Notes under the pieces: generated by a model
What the model was told of the DNA's origin: nothing
Databases searched by the model: none
The model's input: the letters and a program-made list of their open reading frames with translations, nothing else
In this document: piece by piece, positions 1 to 6,088 of the stretch
Position numbering within the stretch: position 1 is the stretch's first letter
Layout: each line of letters opens with the position of its first letter
Position numbers and translations under genes: made by a program
DNA from: UBA3210 sp963648895
GTDB taxonomy: Bacteria; Bacillota_I; Bacilli_A; RFN20; CAG-449
DNA: 6,088 nt
Assembly: GCA_963648895.1 (NCBI GenBank)
Contig: CAVJGK010000087.1
Location: forward strand, 1 to 6,088
Direction: 5' to 3'

Positions 1-190
1 CTCTTACTATTATTATTTCTTTGCCAAAATAATTTTCTTTTAAGTAAGAAACTAATTCACTTAAATCAATTTCTTTATTTTTGCTTAATAAAGCAATAGA
101 ACTATTTCTAGTGAAGAAATGATAAATGTTTTCTTCATCTTTAGCGTTAATAGTTTTAATAAATTCTTTTACGTATTCTTCTTTTTCCAT
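1..190 (-). CDS. Unrecognised protein, N-terminal part only (runs off the window's left edge)
   Basis: An open frame starts with ATG at 190-188 and stays open for 63 codons to the window edge, so the C-terminus is missing. Its ATG shares one base with the TAA stop of the upstream kinase gene (TAATG), which argues for a real, translationally coupled start. A weak AAAGGTG at 201-207, inside the kinase's last codons, is the only Shine-Dalgarno-like sequence. The visible part begins MEKEEYVKEF and is rich in Lys and Glu. It has no membrane segment or signal peptide, and looks like a helix followed by mixed helix/strand, ending in a hydrophobic strand (EIIIVR). The opening helix with an N-A-K-D-E turn vaguely resembles the start of NTF2/SnoaL-like domains, but that is a guess from a short fragment. 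It does not look like the start of GalT or GalE. I assign no function. Reality of the gene is likely; identity is unknown. Confidence 0.75.
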   Translation of the reverse strand, partial: MEKEEYVKEFIKTINAKDEENIYHFFTRNSSIALLSKNKEIDLSELVSYLKENYFGKEIIIVR

Positions 191-1452
191 TATTTTCTTA
201 CACCTTTTACTTCTTTTTGCATTTCTTCATCATTGATAATGCTATCAACTGAACAAACATATCTAGTGCCATGGTTTGTTAAAACAATCTTTTTAACATT
301 GCTTGGACCAAATTGTTCACTCATTAATTTAATATATTCTTCACTTCTATCTTTAGGGCAGAAACAAGACATAGTGCCTGCAAATCCCCCGCCGTTTAAT
401 CTAGAAGCACCATCGCCATTTAAAAATTCTTGAGTTAGTAATAAAGCGCGAGGTAAATTTTCTTCTTCATTTTCAACATAGCAATTTTTTAATTGATAAT
501 AAGAAGATAATCCCGATTCATTAATGCATTGTAAGAATGTTTTTTCATCGCCTTCTTCACATGCTTTTAAAGCTTTTCTTACTCTATTATTTTCATCAAA
601 ATAGTGTTTTCCTCTTAAGAAAACATCTTCTGAATATTTTTCTTTTAGTTCTTTTTCTTTAGAAAAGTAATCTCTTCCTCCGACTTCTCTTAATACTTCT
701 TTACCAAAATAAGAAGATAAAGCTGACATATCTTGTCTAATTTTTGCAAATAGTGGAGTTAATTTAGAATGGCTACCTAAAGTATTAACTAAAATTAAAT
801 CATAATTTTTAACTGGAGACATTAAACGTTTTATATATGGTTTATCTGGATTTTTAAAATCAATATAATTAATCGCGCCTAAAGCAATACCAGTTTGATC
901 TAATAAGCCACATGGTTTACCAAAATAAACTGATTCTGCGTATTGAGAAATTTTGGCAAGTTCCACTCTTTTGATTAAATCTTGATTGTAATAATAAGAA
1001 ATAATCTTGGCAATTAATACTTCAAATGCGGCGCTAGAAGAAATACCTGCACCTCTAAAAATAGTAGAAAGAGCATAAATATTAACTCCGCCGATTTGAT
1101 AACCTAATTCCTTCATTCTAAAAAGAATGCCTTTAATTAAAGAAATAGAATTACCTTTTTCTTCTTCTTTAAAACTTAAATCATTAATATCAACCTTAAT
1201 TGGAGGAAATTCATCCGATGCATAACAAACATAATTATTATCTGTTTTACTCGTTACTGCCATAATCGATAAATCAATTGAACTTACCATGACAAGGCCA
1301 TTATTATGGTCGGTATGATTGCCAAGAATTTCAATTCTACCTGGTGAAGTAAAACAATCAGTTGGTATTTGATTATATTCTTTTTTATAATGTTCAATAA
1401 TCAAATTAGCTTTCTTAAAAAAGTTTTTTGAACGAGCTTTCTTTTCTTCCAT
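190..1452 (-). CDS. Galactokinase-family GHMP sugar kinase, divergent subtype
   Basis: This 420-residue cytosolic kinase probably phosphorylates galactose or a related sugar at C1 with ATP. The three GHMP blocks are in order: the N-terminal sugar signature at residues 38-52 (GRIEILGNHTDHNNG), the phosphate loop at 133-142 (RGAGISSSAA), and the C-terminal glycine block at 348-359 (GASRLNGGGFAG). The catalytic Asp is D185 in CGLLDQ. Length is normal for GalK (about 380-430). The signature differs from classical GalK (GRxNLIGEHxDY): Glu to Asn at N45, Tyr to His at H49, and Asn to Glu at E41. The classical SHxSLRDD...EVTxPELD stretch is replaced by SGLSSYYQLKN near 313-323. As I recall, this matches a clostridial branch usually labelled galactokinase family, whose sugar specificity is less certain, so I leave the symbol blank although galK is the nearest name. 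The start has GAAGGAGA six bases upstream. It follows the phosphate transporter by 2 bp and overlaps the next gene by 1 bp. Family membership is very secure; the exact substrate is not. Confidence 0.9.
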   Translation of the reverse strand: MEEKKARSKNFFKKANLIIEHYKKEYNQIPTDCFTSPGRIEILGNHTDHNNGLVMVSSIDLSIMAVTSKTDNNYVCYASDEFPPIKVDINDLSFKEEEKGNSISLIKGILFRMKELGYQIGGVNIYALSTIFRGAGISSSAAFEVLIAKIISYYYNQDLIKRVELAKISQYAESVYFGKPCGLLDQTGIALGAINYIDFKNPDKPYIKRLMSPVKNYDLILVNTLGSHSKLTPLFAKIRQDMSALSSYFGKEVLREVGGRDYFSKEKELKEKYSEDVFLRGKHYFDENNRVRKALKACEEGDEKTFLQCINESGLSSYYQLKNCYVENEEENLPRALLLTQEFLNGDGASRLNGGGFAGTMSCFCPKDRSEEYIKLMSEQFGPSNVKKIVLTNHGTRYVCSVDSIINDEEMQKEVKGVRK

Positions 1453-1454
1453 AA

Positions 1455-3200
1455 TTATTCTCCTTCATCAATAGTATGAGCGATATAGTGTAAGTGGTCA
1501 CCAACACGTTCGAGGTTAGAAATTAAATTAACAAAGATAGATATATTATCATATTGGCATAAACCTTTAGTTAATCTTTCAATGTGTTGATTTAATAAAG
1601 TAGATCTATATGCATCAATTTCATCTTCTAATTTATCAATCTTAGGCAATAAGTTTTTATTCTTATCGATATAACAAACATTAGTCGCATCAAATAATGC
1701 TTCAATTTTACTAAACATATCTCTAATTTGATCATCGACACCTTGAGAGAAATGTAAGTCTTTATCGACTTGTTTTTGAGTATATTTTAAAACATTATCA
1801 CTAACTTCAGAGATTCTTAATACGTCAGAAATCGCGTGATGTAAAGAAGTTAAATCATGTGCGTCTGATTTTGAAAGTTCACTAACGGAAGATAATCTAG
1901 TTAATAAAGAAAGAATTTCATTAGAATATTCATTTTGTTCATCAATCTTTTTAGCTACTTCAGAAGAATGTTCTTTCGAATTATTTAAAAAATCATCTAA
2001 TGCAACTTGTAAAGTATCCATCGATAATTTTGCAAAGTTCATTGTTTCTTTTCTTAGTTGCGATAAAGTTAAAGAAGGATTAGCTCTTAATAAACGTTTA
2101 TCAGTACAAACTAGATGAGAAGTTTTTGGAGTTTCGTTTTTCTTATCTCTAATTAATAAGCACGCTAATTTTTCTAAATATTTAGTAAATGGCAAGAAAA
2201 TAATACACGCCACTACATTGAAAAATGTATGAAACATGGAAACTTGTAAAGCTGGTGAGAAAGAAAACCAAGTACCAAATGTCGTTTCCATAAATGAATG
2301 ACCAGATAAGTTCCAGATTAATAACATAATCATGAAAATAATCGCGCCACCGACATTGAATAATAAATGAATCATGGAAGCTCTTTTCGCATTGACACTA
2401 GTACCAATTGAAGAAATTAAAGCTGTAACACAAGATCCAATATTAGATCCTAATAGTACATAAATTACTCCATCTCCTCCTCCGCCTACGACTAAACCTG
2501 CCGTAACCATTGAAACTAAAACAGTTGTTAAAGCAGAAGAAGATTGCATTGCTGCGGTTAATAAAATACCAATTAATAATAATAAAAATGGATTAGAGAC
2601 GGAATTAAAAACATTTTGAACATAATAATAAACATAATCATTTCCACCAAGATTAACACCTAATAATCCACTTCCTGAAATAACTTCTAATGAATCATTT
2701 AAAGAAACTTTACCAATGGAAAGTGACATAATTTCTAATCCTAAGAAAATAAGACCAAAACTTGCGATGGCATAACCAATATCTTTCCATTTTCTTGATT
2801 TAGCAATCATTTGCATAAACATGCCTATACATGTAACTGACATACATACTACACCAACTGATAAAGCTGATTGACCTAAAGTTGAAATCGCGGCAATTTG
2901 AGCGGTAATAGTTGTACCAATATTCGCACCAATAATGATGGATGTGGCTGCTGCAAGAGGTAAAATACCAGAGTTTGCCAAACCAACAACCATGACAGTT
3001 GTCGCCCCAGAAGATTGAATCATCGCGGTAGTAAGGCATCCAATCCCAACACCCATAAATTTATTTTTAGTTGTTTTATCAAATAATTTAGTTAAGAATT
3101 TACCACACATTTTTTCAATGGTTTCAGAAAAGATCTTCATTCCGATTAATAAAGCTCCTAAACCACCTAGAAACATTAAGATATATTTTGCTATTTCCAT
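1455..3200 (-). CDS. Na+/phosphate cotransporter-family protein (NptA/YjbB type) with C-terminal PhoU-like domain
   Basis: This 581-residue inner-membrane protein is expected to move inorganic phosphate with Na+; in bacterial homologues the direction (uptake or export) varies. Residues 1 to about 350 hold the duplicated PNaS fold. Repeat 1 has IQSSGATT (61-68) followed by GANIGTT (91-97). Repeat 2 has MQSSSALTT (218-226) followed by GSNIGS (251-256). These QSS motifs form the Na+/phosphate site in the family. Later HLLFN (278-282) and HTFFN (324-328) mark the matching helices of each half. Residues about 375-581 are a soluble helical PhoU-like domain, with IRDM and ISEVSDN helices and the typical LERVGDH motif at 563-569. 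Length fits the family (about 550-600). The start at 3200 follows a G-rich ribosome site, lies 18 bp after trkH, and begins directly with a membrane helix, as usual. An odd VVGGGGDG glycine run (237-244) sits between the second QSS helix and the GSNIG motif. Family assignment is firm; substrate and direction are inferred. Confidence 0.93.
   Translation of the reverse strand: MEIAKYILMFLGGLGALLIGMKIFSETIEKMCGKFLTKLFDKTTKNKFMGVGIGCLTTAMIQSSGATTVMVVGLANSGILPLAAATSIIIGANIGTTITAQIAAISTLGQSALSVGVVCMSVTCIGMFMQMIAKSRKWKDIGYAIASFGLIFLGLEIMSLSIGKVSLNDSLEVISGSGLLGVNLGGNDYVYYYVQNVFNSVSNPFLLLLIGILLTAAMQSSSALTTVLVSMVTAGLVVGGGGDGVIYVLLGSNIGSCVTALISSIGTSVNAKRASMIHLLFNVGGAIIFMIMLLIWNLSGHSFMETTFGTWFSFSPALQVSMFHTFFNVVACIIFLPFTKYLEKLACLLIRDKKNETPKTSHLVCTDKRLLRANPSLTLSQLRKETMNFAKLSMDTLQVALDDFLNNSKEHSSEVAKKIDEQNEYSNEILSLLTRLSSVSELSKSDAHDLTSLHHAISDVLRISEVSDNVLKYTQKQVDKDLHFSQGVDDQIRDMFSKIEALFDATNVCYIDKNKNLLPKIDKLEDEIDAYRSTLLNQHIERLTKGLCQYDNISIFVNLISNLERVGDHLHYIAHTIDEGE
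1459..1466 (-). promoter_or_regulatory. Shine-Dalgarno site of the sugar kinase, inside the end of the transporter gene
   Basis: The minus strand reads GAAGGAGA, six bases before the kinase ATG at 1452. It overlaps the last codons (Asp-Glu-Gly-Glu) of the transporter. This strong site suggests the kinase is translated efficiently in its own right and confirms its start. Confidence 0.85.
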
Positions 3201-3205
3201 ATCAT

Positions 3206-3211
3206 TCCCCC
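3206..3211 (-). promoter_or_regulatory. G-rich ribosome binding site of the Na+/phosphate transporter gene
   Basis: In the 18-bp gap after trkH the minus strand reads GGGGGA, five bases before the ATG at 3200. It is not the usual AGGAGG but can pair with the anti-Shine-Dalgarno sequence through G-C and G-U pairs. The gap holds no hairpin, so transcription from trkH should continue into this gene. Confidence 0.55.
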
Positions 3212-3218
3212 AATACTA

Positions 3219-4676
3219 TTAAGAATTTTTCCATGTGTTTGGATGGAATAATACAAGCACAGGATATATTTCTAATCGACCAATAATCATATTAAAGATT
3301 AATACTACTTTACTGAAGGCTGAAAAGCCACCAAAGTTACCACAAGGTCCTACAACATTTAAACCAGGACCTACGTTATTTAAACAAGTGGCCACAGCAC
3401 TTAAATTTGTAGCGATATCATATCCATCAAAGGATATTAATACGCTGGAGATTAAAAAGATAATTAAGATTGTTCCAAAATAAGAAGTAACACCATCTTG
3501 AACGCTCTTATCAACTTTTTGTCCTTCAAAAGTGATTGTTGATACTGAATGAGGATGAATCATTTTTTTAATGTTTTGATTAATTGTTTTAATTAAAATT
3601 ACAAATCTTGACACCTTAATTCCACCAGCTGTGGATCCAGCACATCCTCCAACAAATAATAACACAAATAAGACTGTTTGAGAAAATATTGGCCAATAGT
3701 TAAAATCAACAGTTGAAAATCCTGTTGTCGTAATAATGGATGTAACTTGGAAGAAGGCATTTTTTAAGTTAATTCCAAATCCAAGATTGATTGTTAAATT
3801 TTGTGATAAAGTTAAATCAGCAGTAATGACACCTGTTGCGATGGCAATAATAATTAAATACCATCTTAATTCTTCTGATTTAATGGCTTGTTTAATATGT
3901 CCGATTAAAGCGAAATAATATAAGTTAAAGTTAATACCAAAGATTAACATAAATACAGCGATAACAATTTGGCAATAAGTAGAATAGCCTCCAATACCAG
4001 CATTATTTAAACTAAATCCACCAGTACCAGCGGTAGCCAATGAATTGACGATACTTTCAAATAATGACATGCCTCCACATAATAAGAAAATTACTTCTAT
4101 TAGGGTCAATGCAGCATAAATAATATATAAAATAGTCGCGGTTAATTTAATTTTAGAAACTAATTTACCAACTTGTGGTCCAGGAGATTCAGCGCGCAAT
4201 AAATGAATGTTTTGAGCATTGCTTGGTAAGAAAGCCAAGACGAAAACTAATACTCCCATGCCCCCTAACCAATGAGTGAAAGAACGATAGAATATCGAAG
4301 AATGCGATAAAGCATCAACGTTGTTTAAAATAGTTGCCCCGGTTGTTGTAAATCCAGAAACTGTTTCAAAAAAAGCATCAATAAATAAAGGAATATCACC
4401 ATTTATAATAAAAGGTAAACATCCAACTAATGAGATGATAAACCAAGATAAACCAACAATGACTAATCCTTCTTTTGCATAGAAATTAGTATTTTTAGGC
4501 TTTTTAAAAGAAAGTAAATATCCTATGCCAAAACTTCCCACTGCAGGAAGACCAAAAGCTAAAATATTTGTCAAACTTTCTTGATAGATTAAAGCAATAA
4601 TTACTGGTACTAAAAGCATTATGCCAATAACTTTTAAAATATTACCAATAACGTTTAAAATCATGCGGTAGTTCAT
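3219..4676 (-). CDS. trkH: TrkH-type K+ uptake membrane subunit
   Basis: This 485-residue polytopic membrane protein is the translocating subunit of the Trk K+ uptake system and works with the TrkA product encoded just upstream. It is built from four M1-P-M2 repeats, and all four selectivity-filter glycines are visible: SGFTTTGAT (107-115, G113), ATAGTGGFS (214-222, G219), ITTTGFSTVDF (315-325, G319) and LNNVGPGLN (432-440, G436). The intramembrane loop of the third repeat is present as GGCAGSTAGGIK (343-354). The last helix has IGRLEIYPVLVLF (465-477) with its conserved Arg R468. RAESPGPQVGKL (161-172) is the TrkH-type cytosolic signature and separates it from KtrB, as does the MNYRMI N-terminus, which I recall as common in clostridial TrkH. 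The ATG overlaps the trkA stop by one base (TAATG). The GGAGG at 4690-4694 lies 13 bases upstream, which is long, so coupling to trkA translation is likely. Nothing appears truncated or mutated. Confidence 0.96.
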   Translation of the reverse strand: MNYRMILNVIGNILKVIGIMLLVPVIIALIYQESLTNILAFGLPAVGSFGIGYLLSFKKPKNTNFYAKEGLVIVGLSWFIISLVGCLPFIINGDIPLFIDAFFETVSGFTTTGATILNNVDALSHSSIFYRSFTHWLGGMGVLVFVLAFLPSNAQNIHLLRAESPGPQVGKLVSKIKLTATILYIIYAALTLIEVIFLLCGGMSLFESIVNSLATAGTGGFSLNNAGIGGYSTYCQIVIAVFMLIFGINFNLYYFALIGHIKQAIKSEELRWYLIIIAIATGVITADLTLSQNLTINLGFGINLKNAFFQVTSIITTTGFSTVDFNYWPIFSQTVLFVLLFVGGCAGSTAGGIKVSRFVILIKTINQNIKKMIHPHSVSTITFEGQKVDKSVQDGVTSYFGTILIIFLISSVLISFDGYDIATNLSAVATCLNNVGPGLNVVGPCGNFGGFSAFSKVVLIFNMIIGRLEIYPVLVLFHPNTWKNS

Positions 4677-6031
4677 TATGCAATAATATCCTCCACATCT
4701 TTAATATTGGAATAAGTTGCGAAAATAATGACTGAATCATTAGGTTCAATGCAATCTTTACCACTTGGAATAATAACTTTATCTTCTCTAATAATACAAG
4801 CAAGTAAGACATTTGGTTTTAATTTTAAGTCTTTTAAAGGTATGCCAGTATAATCAGTTTCATGAGGAATATGGAATTCTAAAGCTTCAATTTGGTTATT
4901 GACTAAACGATATAAAGTTTTAAATTCAGTACTACGTCCTTCTTCCATACCACGGACATAACGAGTGATGATATCACAAGAAATTTTTCTAGGTGAAATA
5001 ACACTTTCTAGTCCCATCGCTCCAATAATGTTATCATAGTTTTCATTGTTAACTTTAGTGATAATCTTATCAACTTTTTGTTGTTTACAATAAGTAGAAA
5101 CAATAATGTTTGTTTCATCCATACCTGTTAAAGTAACAACTGAATCGACCTTTTGTAATCCTTCTTCAAGTAATACTTCATGATTAGTCGCATCAGAATT
5201 AATGATTGTTGCCTTAGGTAATAAAGTCGCTAATTCTTCACATTTTTCTTCATCTTTTTCAACAATTTTAACATCGATTCCTGCATTGATTAAATCATTG
5301 GCGAGGTAATAAGAAATTCTACTACCACCGATTAACATTGTTGTTTTTAATTTTTGTTTATAAATATGTAATTTTTTAAAGATATCTACAATTTCACTCG
5401 CTTCTGCCATAATGTAGATATTATCATTTTCTCTTAGAACAAAATCACCGCGAGGAATAATGACTTTATCGTCTCTATTAACCGCGCAGACAAGAAGTCT
5501 AATTGGATATCTTTCTTTGATTTCTTTTAATGATTTATTAATTAAATGAGAATTTTTATCTAATTTAATTTCTGCTAAATCAACTTTATTATTGGCGAAA
5601 GTTTCCATTTTAATGGCACTTGGGAATTGTAAGATTCTACTAATTTCACTCGCGGCATCTAATTCTGGATTAACAGTAAAAGAAATATTTAATTCTTGTG
5701 ACATGATAGAAACTTGTGATGTATATTCAGGGTTTCTAACTCTTGCGATAGTTTGTCTAATACCAATTTTTTTTGCAACAACGCAGCATAAAATATTTAA
5801 TTCATCATCAGATGTAGAAGCGATTAATAAATCTGCATTAGTTGCATTTGCTTCAATTAAAGAATTTAAAGAAGCACCATTACCCGTATATCCCATAACA
5901 TCGAACTCATTAACAGTATCTTCTACAATCTCTGGATGTCGATCAATAATTGTTATATCGTGCTTATCTAATGCAAAGTTTTTAGTTAATAGCTTTCCTA
6001 ATTTACCAATTCCAATAATGACAATTTTCAT
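4676..6031 (-). CDS. trkA: TrkA, cytosolic NAD(H)/nucleotide-binding regulator of Trk K+ uptake
   Basis: This 451-residue peripheral protein forms the gating ring under TrkH and controls K+ flux in response to nucleotides. It contains two full RCK units, as in E. coli-type TrkA, unlike the single-unit KtrA common in Bacillus. Unit 1 has a Rossmann fold at 1-125 with GIGKLG (7-12), the ribose-binding acid D30, and the ADLLIASTSDDELN and ARVRNPEY stretches. Its TrkA-C lobe spans about 150-210, with VIIPRGD at 190-196. Unit 2 starts near 230 with GGSRIS (235-240) and E258. It continues through SVVTLTGMDETN (297-308) to a second TrkA-C lobe at about 380-450, with VIIPSGKD (419-426). The glycine loop of unit 2 is degenerate compared with the usual GGGRIG, so unit 2 may bind nucleotide weakly. 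The start has AAGGAG at the correct distance and leads straight into the first Rossmann strand. It is the first gene of the visible operon. Confidence 0.96.
   Translation of the reverse strand: MKIVIIGIGKLGKLLTKNFALDKHDITIIDRHPEIVEDTVNEFDVMGYTGNGASLNSLIEANATNADLLIASTSDDELNILCCVVAKKIGIRQTIARVRNPEYTSQVSIMSQELNISFTVNPELDAASEISRILQFPSAIKMETFANNKVDLAEIKLDKNSHLINKSLKEIKERYPIRLLVCAVNRDDKVIIPRGDFVLRENDNIYIMAEASEIVDIFKKLHIYKQKLKTTMLIGGSRISYYLANDLINAGIDVKIVEKDEEKCEELATLLPKATIINSDATNHEVLLEEGLQKVDSVVTLTGMDETNIIVSTYCKQQKVDKIITKVNNENYDNIIGAMGLESVISPRKISCDIITRYVRGMEEGRSTEFKTLYRLVNNQIEALEFHIPHETDYTGIPLKDLKLKPNVLLACIIREDKVIIPSGKDCIEPNDSVIIFATYSNIKDVEDIIA
4690..4694 (-). promoter_or_regulatory. Shine-Dalgarno-like GGAGG upstream of trkH, inside the end of trkA
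   Basis: GGAGG is formed by the trkA codons for Val-Glu-Asp near its C-terminus. It lies 13 bases before the trkH ATG, longer than the usual 5-9. The next in-frame Met (codon 5) would be even farther away. The overlap start is therefore preferred, probably helped by ribosomes terminating at the trkA TAA. Confidence 0.55.
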
Positions 6032-6036
6032 AAATA

Positions 6037-6043
6037 GCTCCTT
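6037..6043 (-). promoter_or_regulatory. Shine-Dalgarno site of trkA
   Basis: On the minus strand this reads AAGGAGC, with AAGGAG ending six bases before the trkA ATG at 6031. It is a near-canonical site and fixes the trkA start. Confidence 0.85.
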
Positions 6044-6056
6044 AAAAACTAGAATT

Positions 6057-6065
6057 AATATACCA
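6057..6065 (-). promoter_or_regulatory. Possible extended -10 promoter for trkA and the downstream genes
   Basis: On the minus strand this reads TGGTATATT: a TATATT -10 hexamer (6062-6057) preceded by the TGn extension. The expected start would fall near 6050, giving a leader of about 20 bases that contains the ribosome site. No good -35 is seen at 16-18 bp spacing (the hexamer at 6085-6080 reads TAGAAT), which extended -10 promoters can tolerate. In such AT-rich DNA a match like this can arise by chance. A rival TATAAA lies at 6073-6068, with its -35 off the window. The real operon promoter could also lie beyond the right edge. Confidence 0.4.
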
Positions 6066-6088
6066 TATTTATAAATGATATTCTATTT

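Larger units (their letters stand above)
1..6062 (-). other. Probable single transcription unit: trkA-trkH-Na/Pi transporter-sugar kinase-unknown
   Basis: Five same-strand genes follow each other with junctions of -1, +18, +2 and -1 bp. No terminator-like hairpin plus T-run or internal promoter fits in these junctions. Co-transcription is inferred from spacing alone. The true ends lie outside the window on the left and perhaps on the right. Confidence 0.7.

Noticed and set aside
119..433. Plus-strand open frame of about 104 codons
   Set aside because: It lies antisense to the kinase and the last gene, has a Phe/Ser/Leu-rich composition typical of the reverse of a Lys/Glu-rich gene, and lacks a ribosome site.
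2800..3039. Minus-strand open frame of about 79 codons in another frame of the phosphate transporter
   Set aside because: It lies wholly inside the first conserved QSS repeat of the transporter and has an improbable Cys/Trp/Tyr-rich composition.
3201..3218. Terminator or promoter between trkH and the phosphate transporter
   Set aside because: The 18-bp gap has no inverted repeat and is filled mostly by the ribosome site.
3235..3918. Two short plus-strand open frames opposite trkH
   Set aside because: Both are antisense to conserved filter regions of trkH and have no start signals or family resemblance.
3219..6031. Calling the K+ system KtrAB
   Set aside because: The regulator has two RCK units (451 residues rather than about 220) and the membrane protein carries the TrkH-type RAESPGP segment, so TrkA/TrkH fits better.
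5592..6074. Plus-strand open frame of about 160 codons
   Set aside because: It is fully antisense to the N-terminal half of trkA, whose motifs are unmistakable; the translation has no recognisable domain.
6032..6088. Cyclic-di-AMP (ydaO-type) or K+-responsive riboswitch ahead of trkA
   Set aside because: Such elements often precede K+ transporter genes, but only 57 bases of leader are visible, with no conserved core or terminator hairpin. It could exist only beyond the right edge.
1..6088. Mycoplasma genetic code (TGA as Trp)
   Set aside because: All four complete genes end in TAA, need no TGA read-through, and the Trp residues checked (for example in trkH) are encoded by TGG.

Overview
The window is an AT-rich (roughly 30% G+C by inspection), gene-dense piece of a bacterial chromosome. 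All convincing genes lie on the minus strand and read from the right edge to the left edge. Composition, AGGAG-type ribosome binding sites, TAA as the only stop codon and the closest protein styles I can recall point to a low-GC Gram-positive lineage: Clostridia, Erysipelotrichia, or a walled or wall-less Bacilli/Mollicutes relative. The tryptophan codons I checked are TGG and no gene needs TGA as sense, so the Mycoplasma code is not indicated. I cannot name the genus.

Layout in transcription order: positions 6088-6032 are a short leader with a possible extended -10 promoter and a good Shine-Dalgarno site. Then come trkA (6031-4676, K+ uptake regulatory subunit with two RCK units), trkH (4676-3219, K+ channel-like membrane subunit), a Na+/phosphate cotransporter-family protein with a C-terminal PhoU-like domain (3200-1455), a divergent galactokinase-family GHMP sugar kinase (1452-190), and the first 63 codons of an unrecognised protein (190-1, cut by the window edge).

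The genes are packed as one probable operon. The trkA/trkH and kinase/last-gene junctions are one-base TAATG overlaps, the transporter/kinase gap is 2 bp, and the largest gap is 18 bp. I see no terminator or second promoter in any junction. TrkA and TrkH are an obligate functional pair: a nucleotide-sensing cytosolic ring gates the membrane K+ pathway. The phosphate transporter adds a second ion-flux function. The sugar kinase has no obvious partner here, because no galT, galE, mutarotase or sugar transporter is in the window.

Most of the window is ordinary housekeeping transport. The points worth a second look are the altered sugar-binding signature of the kinase, its coupling to ion transport genes, and the unknown last gene. 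I found no RNA gene, mobile element, CRISPR array or clear new system.
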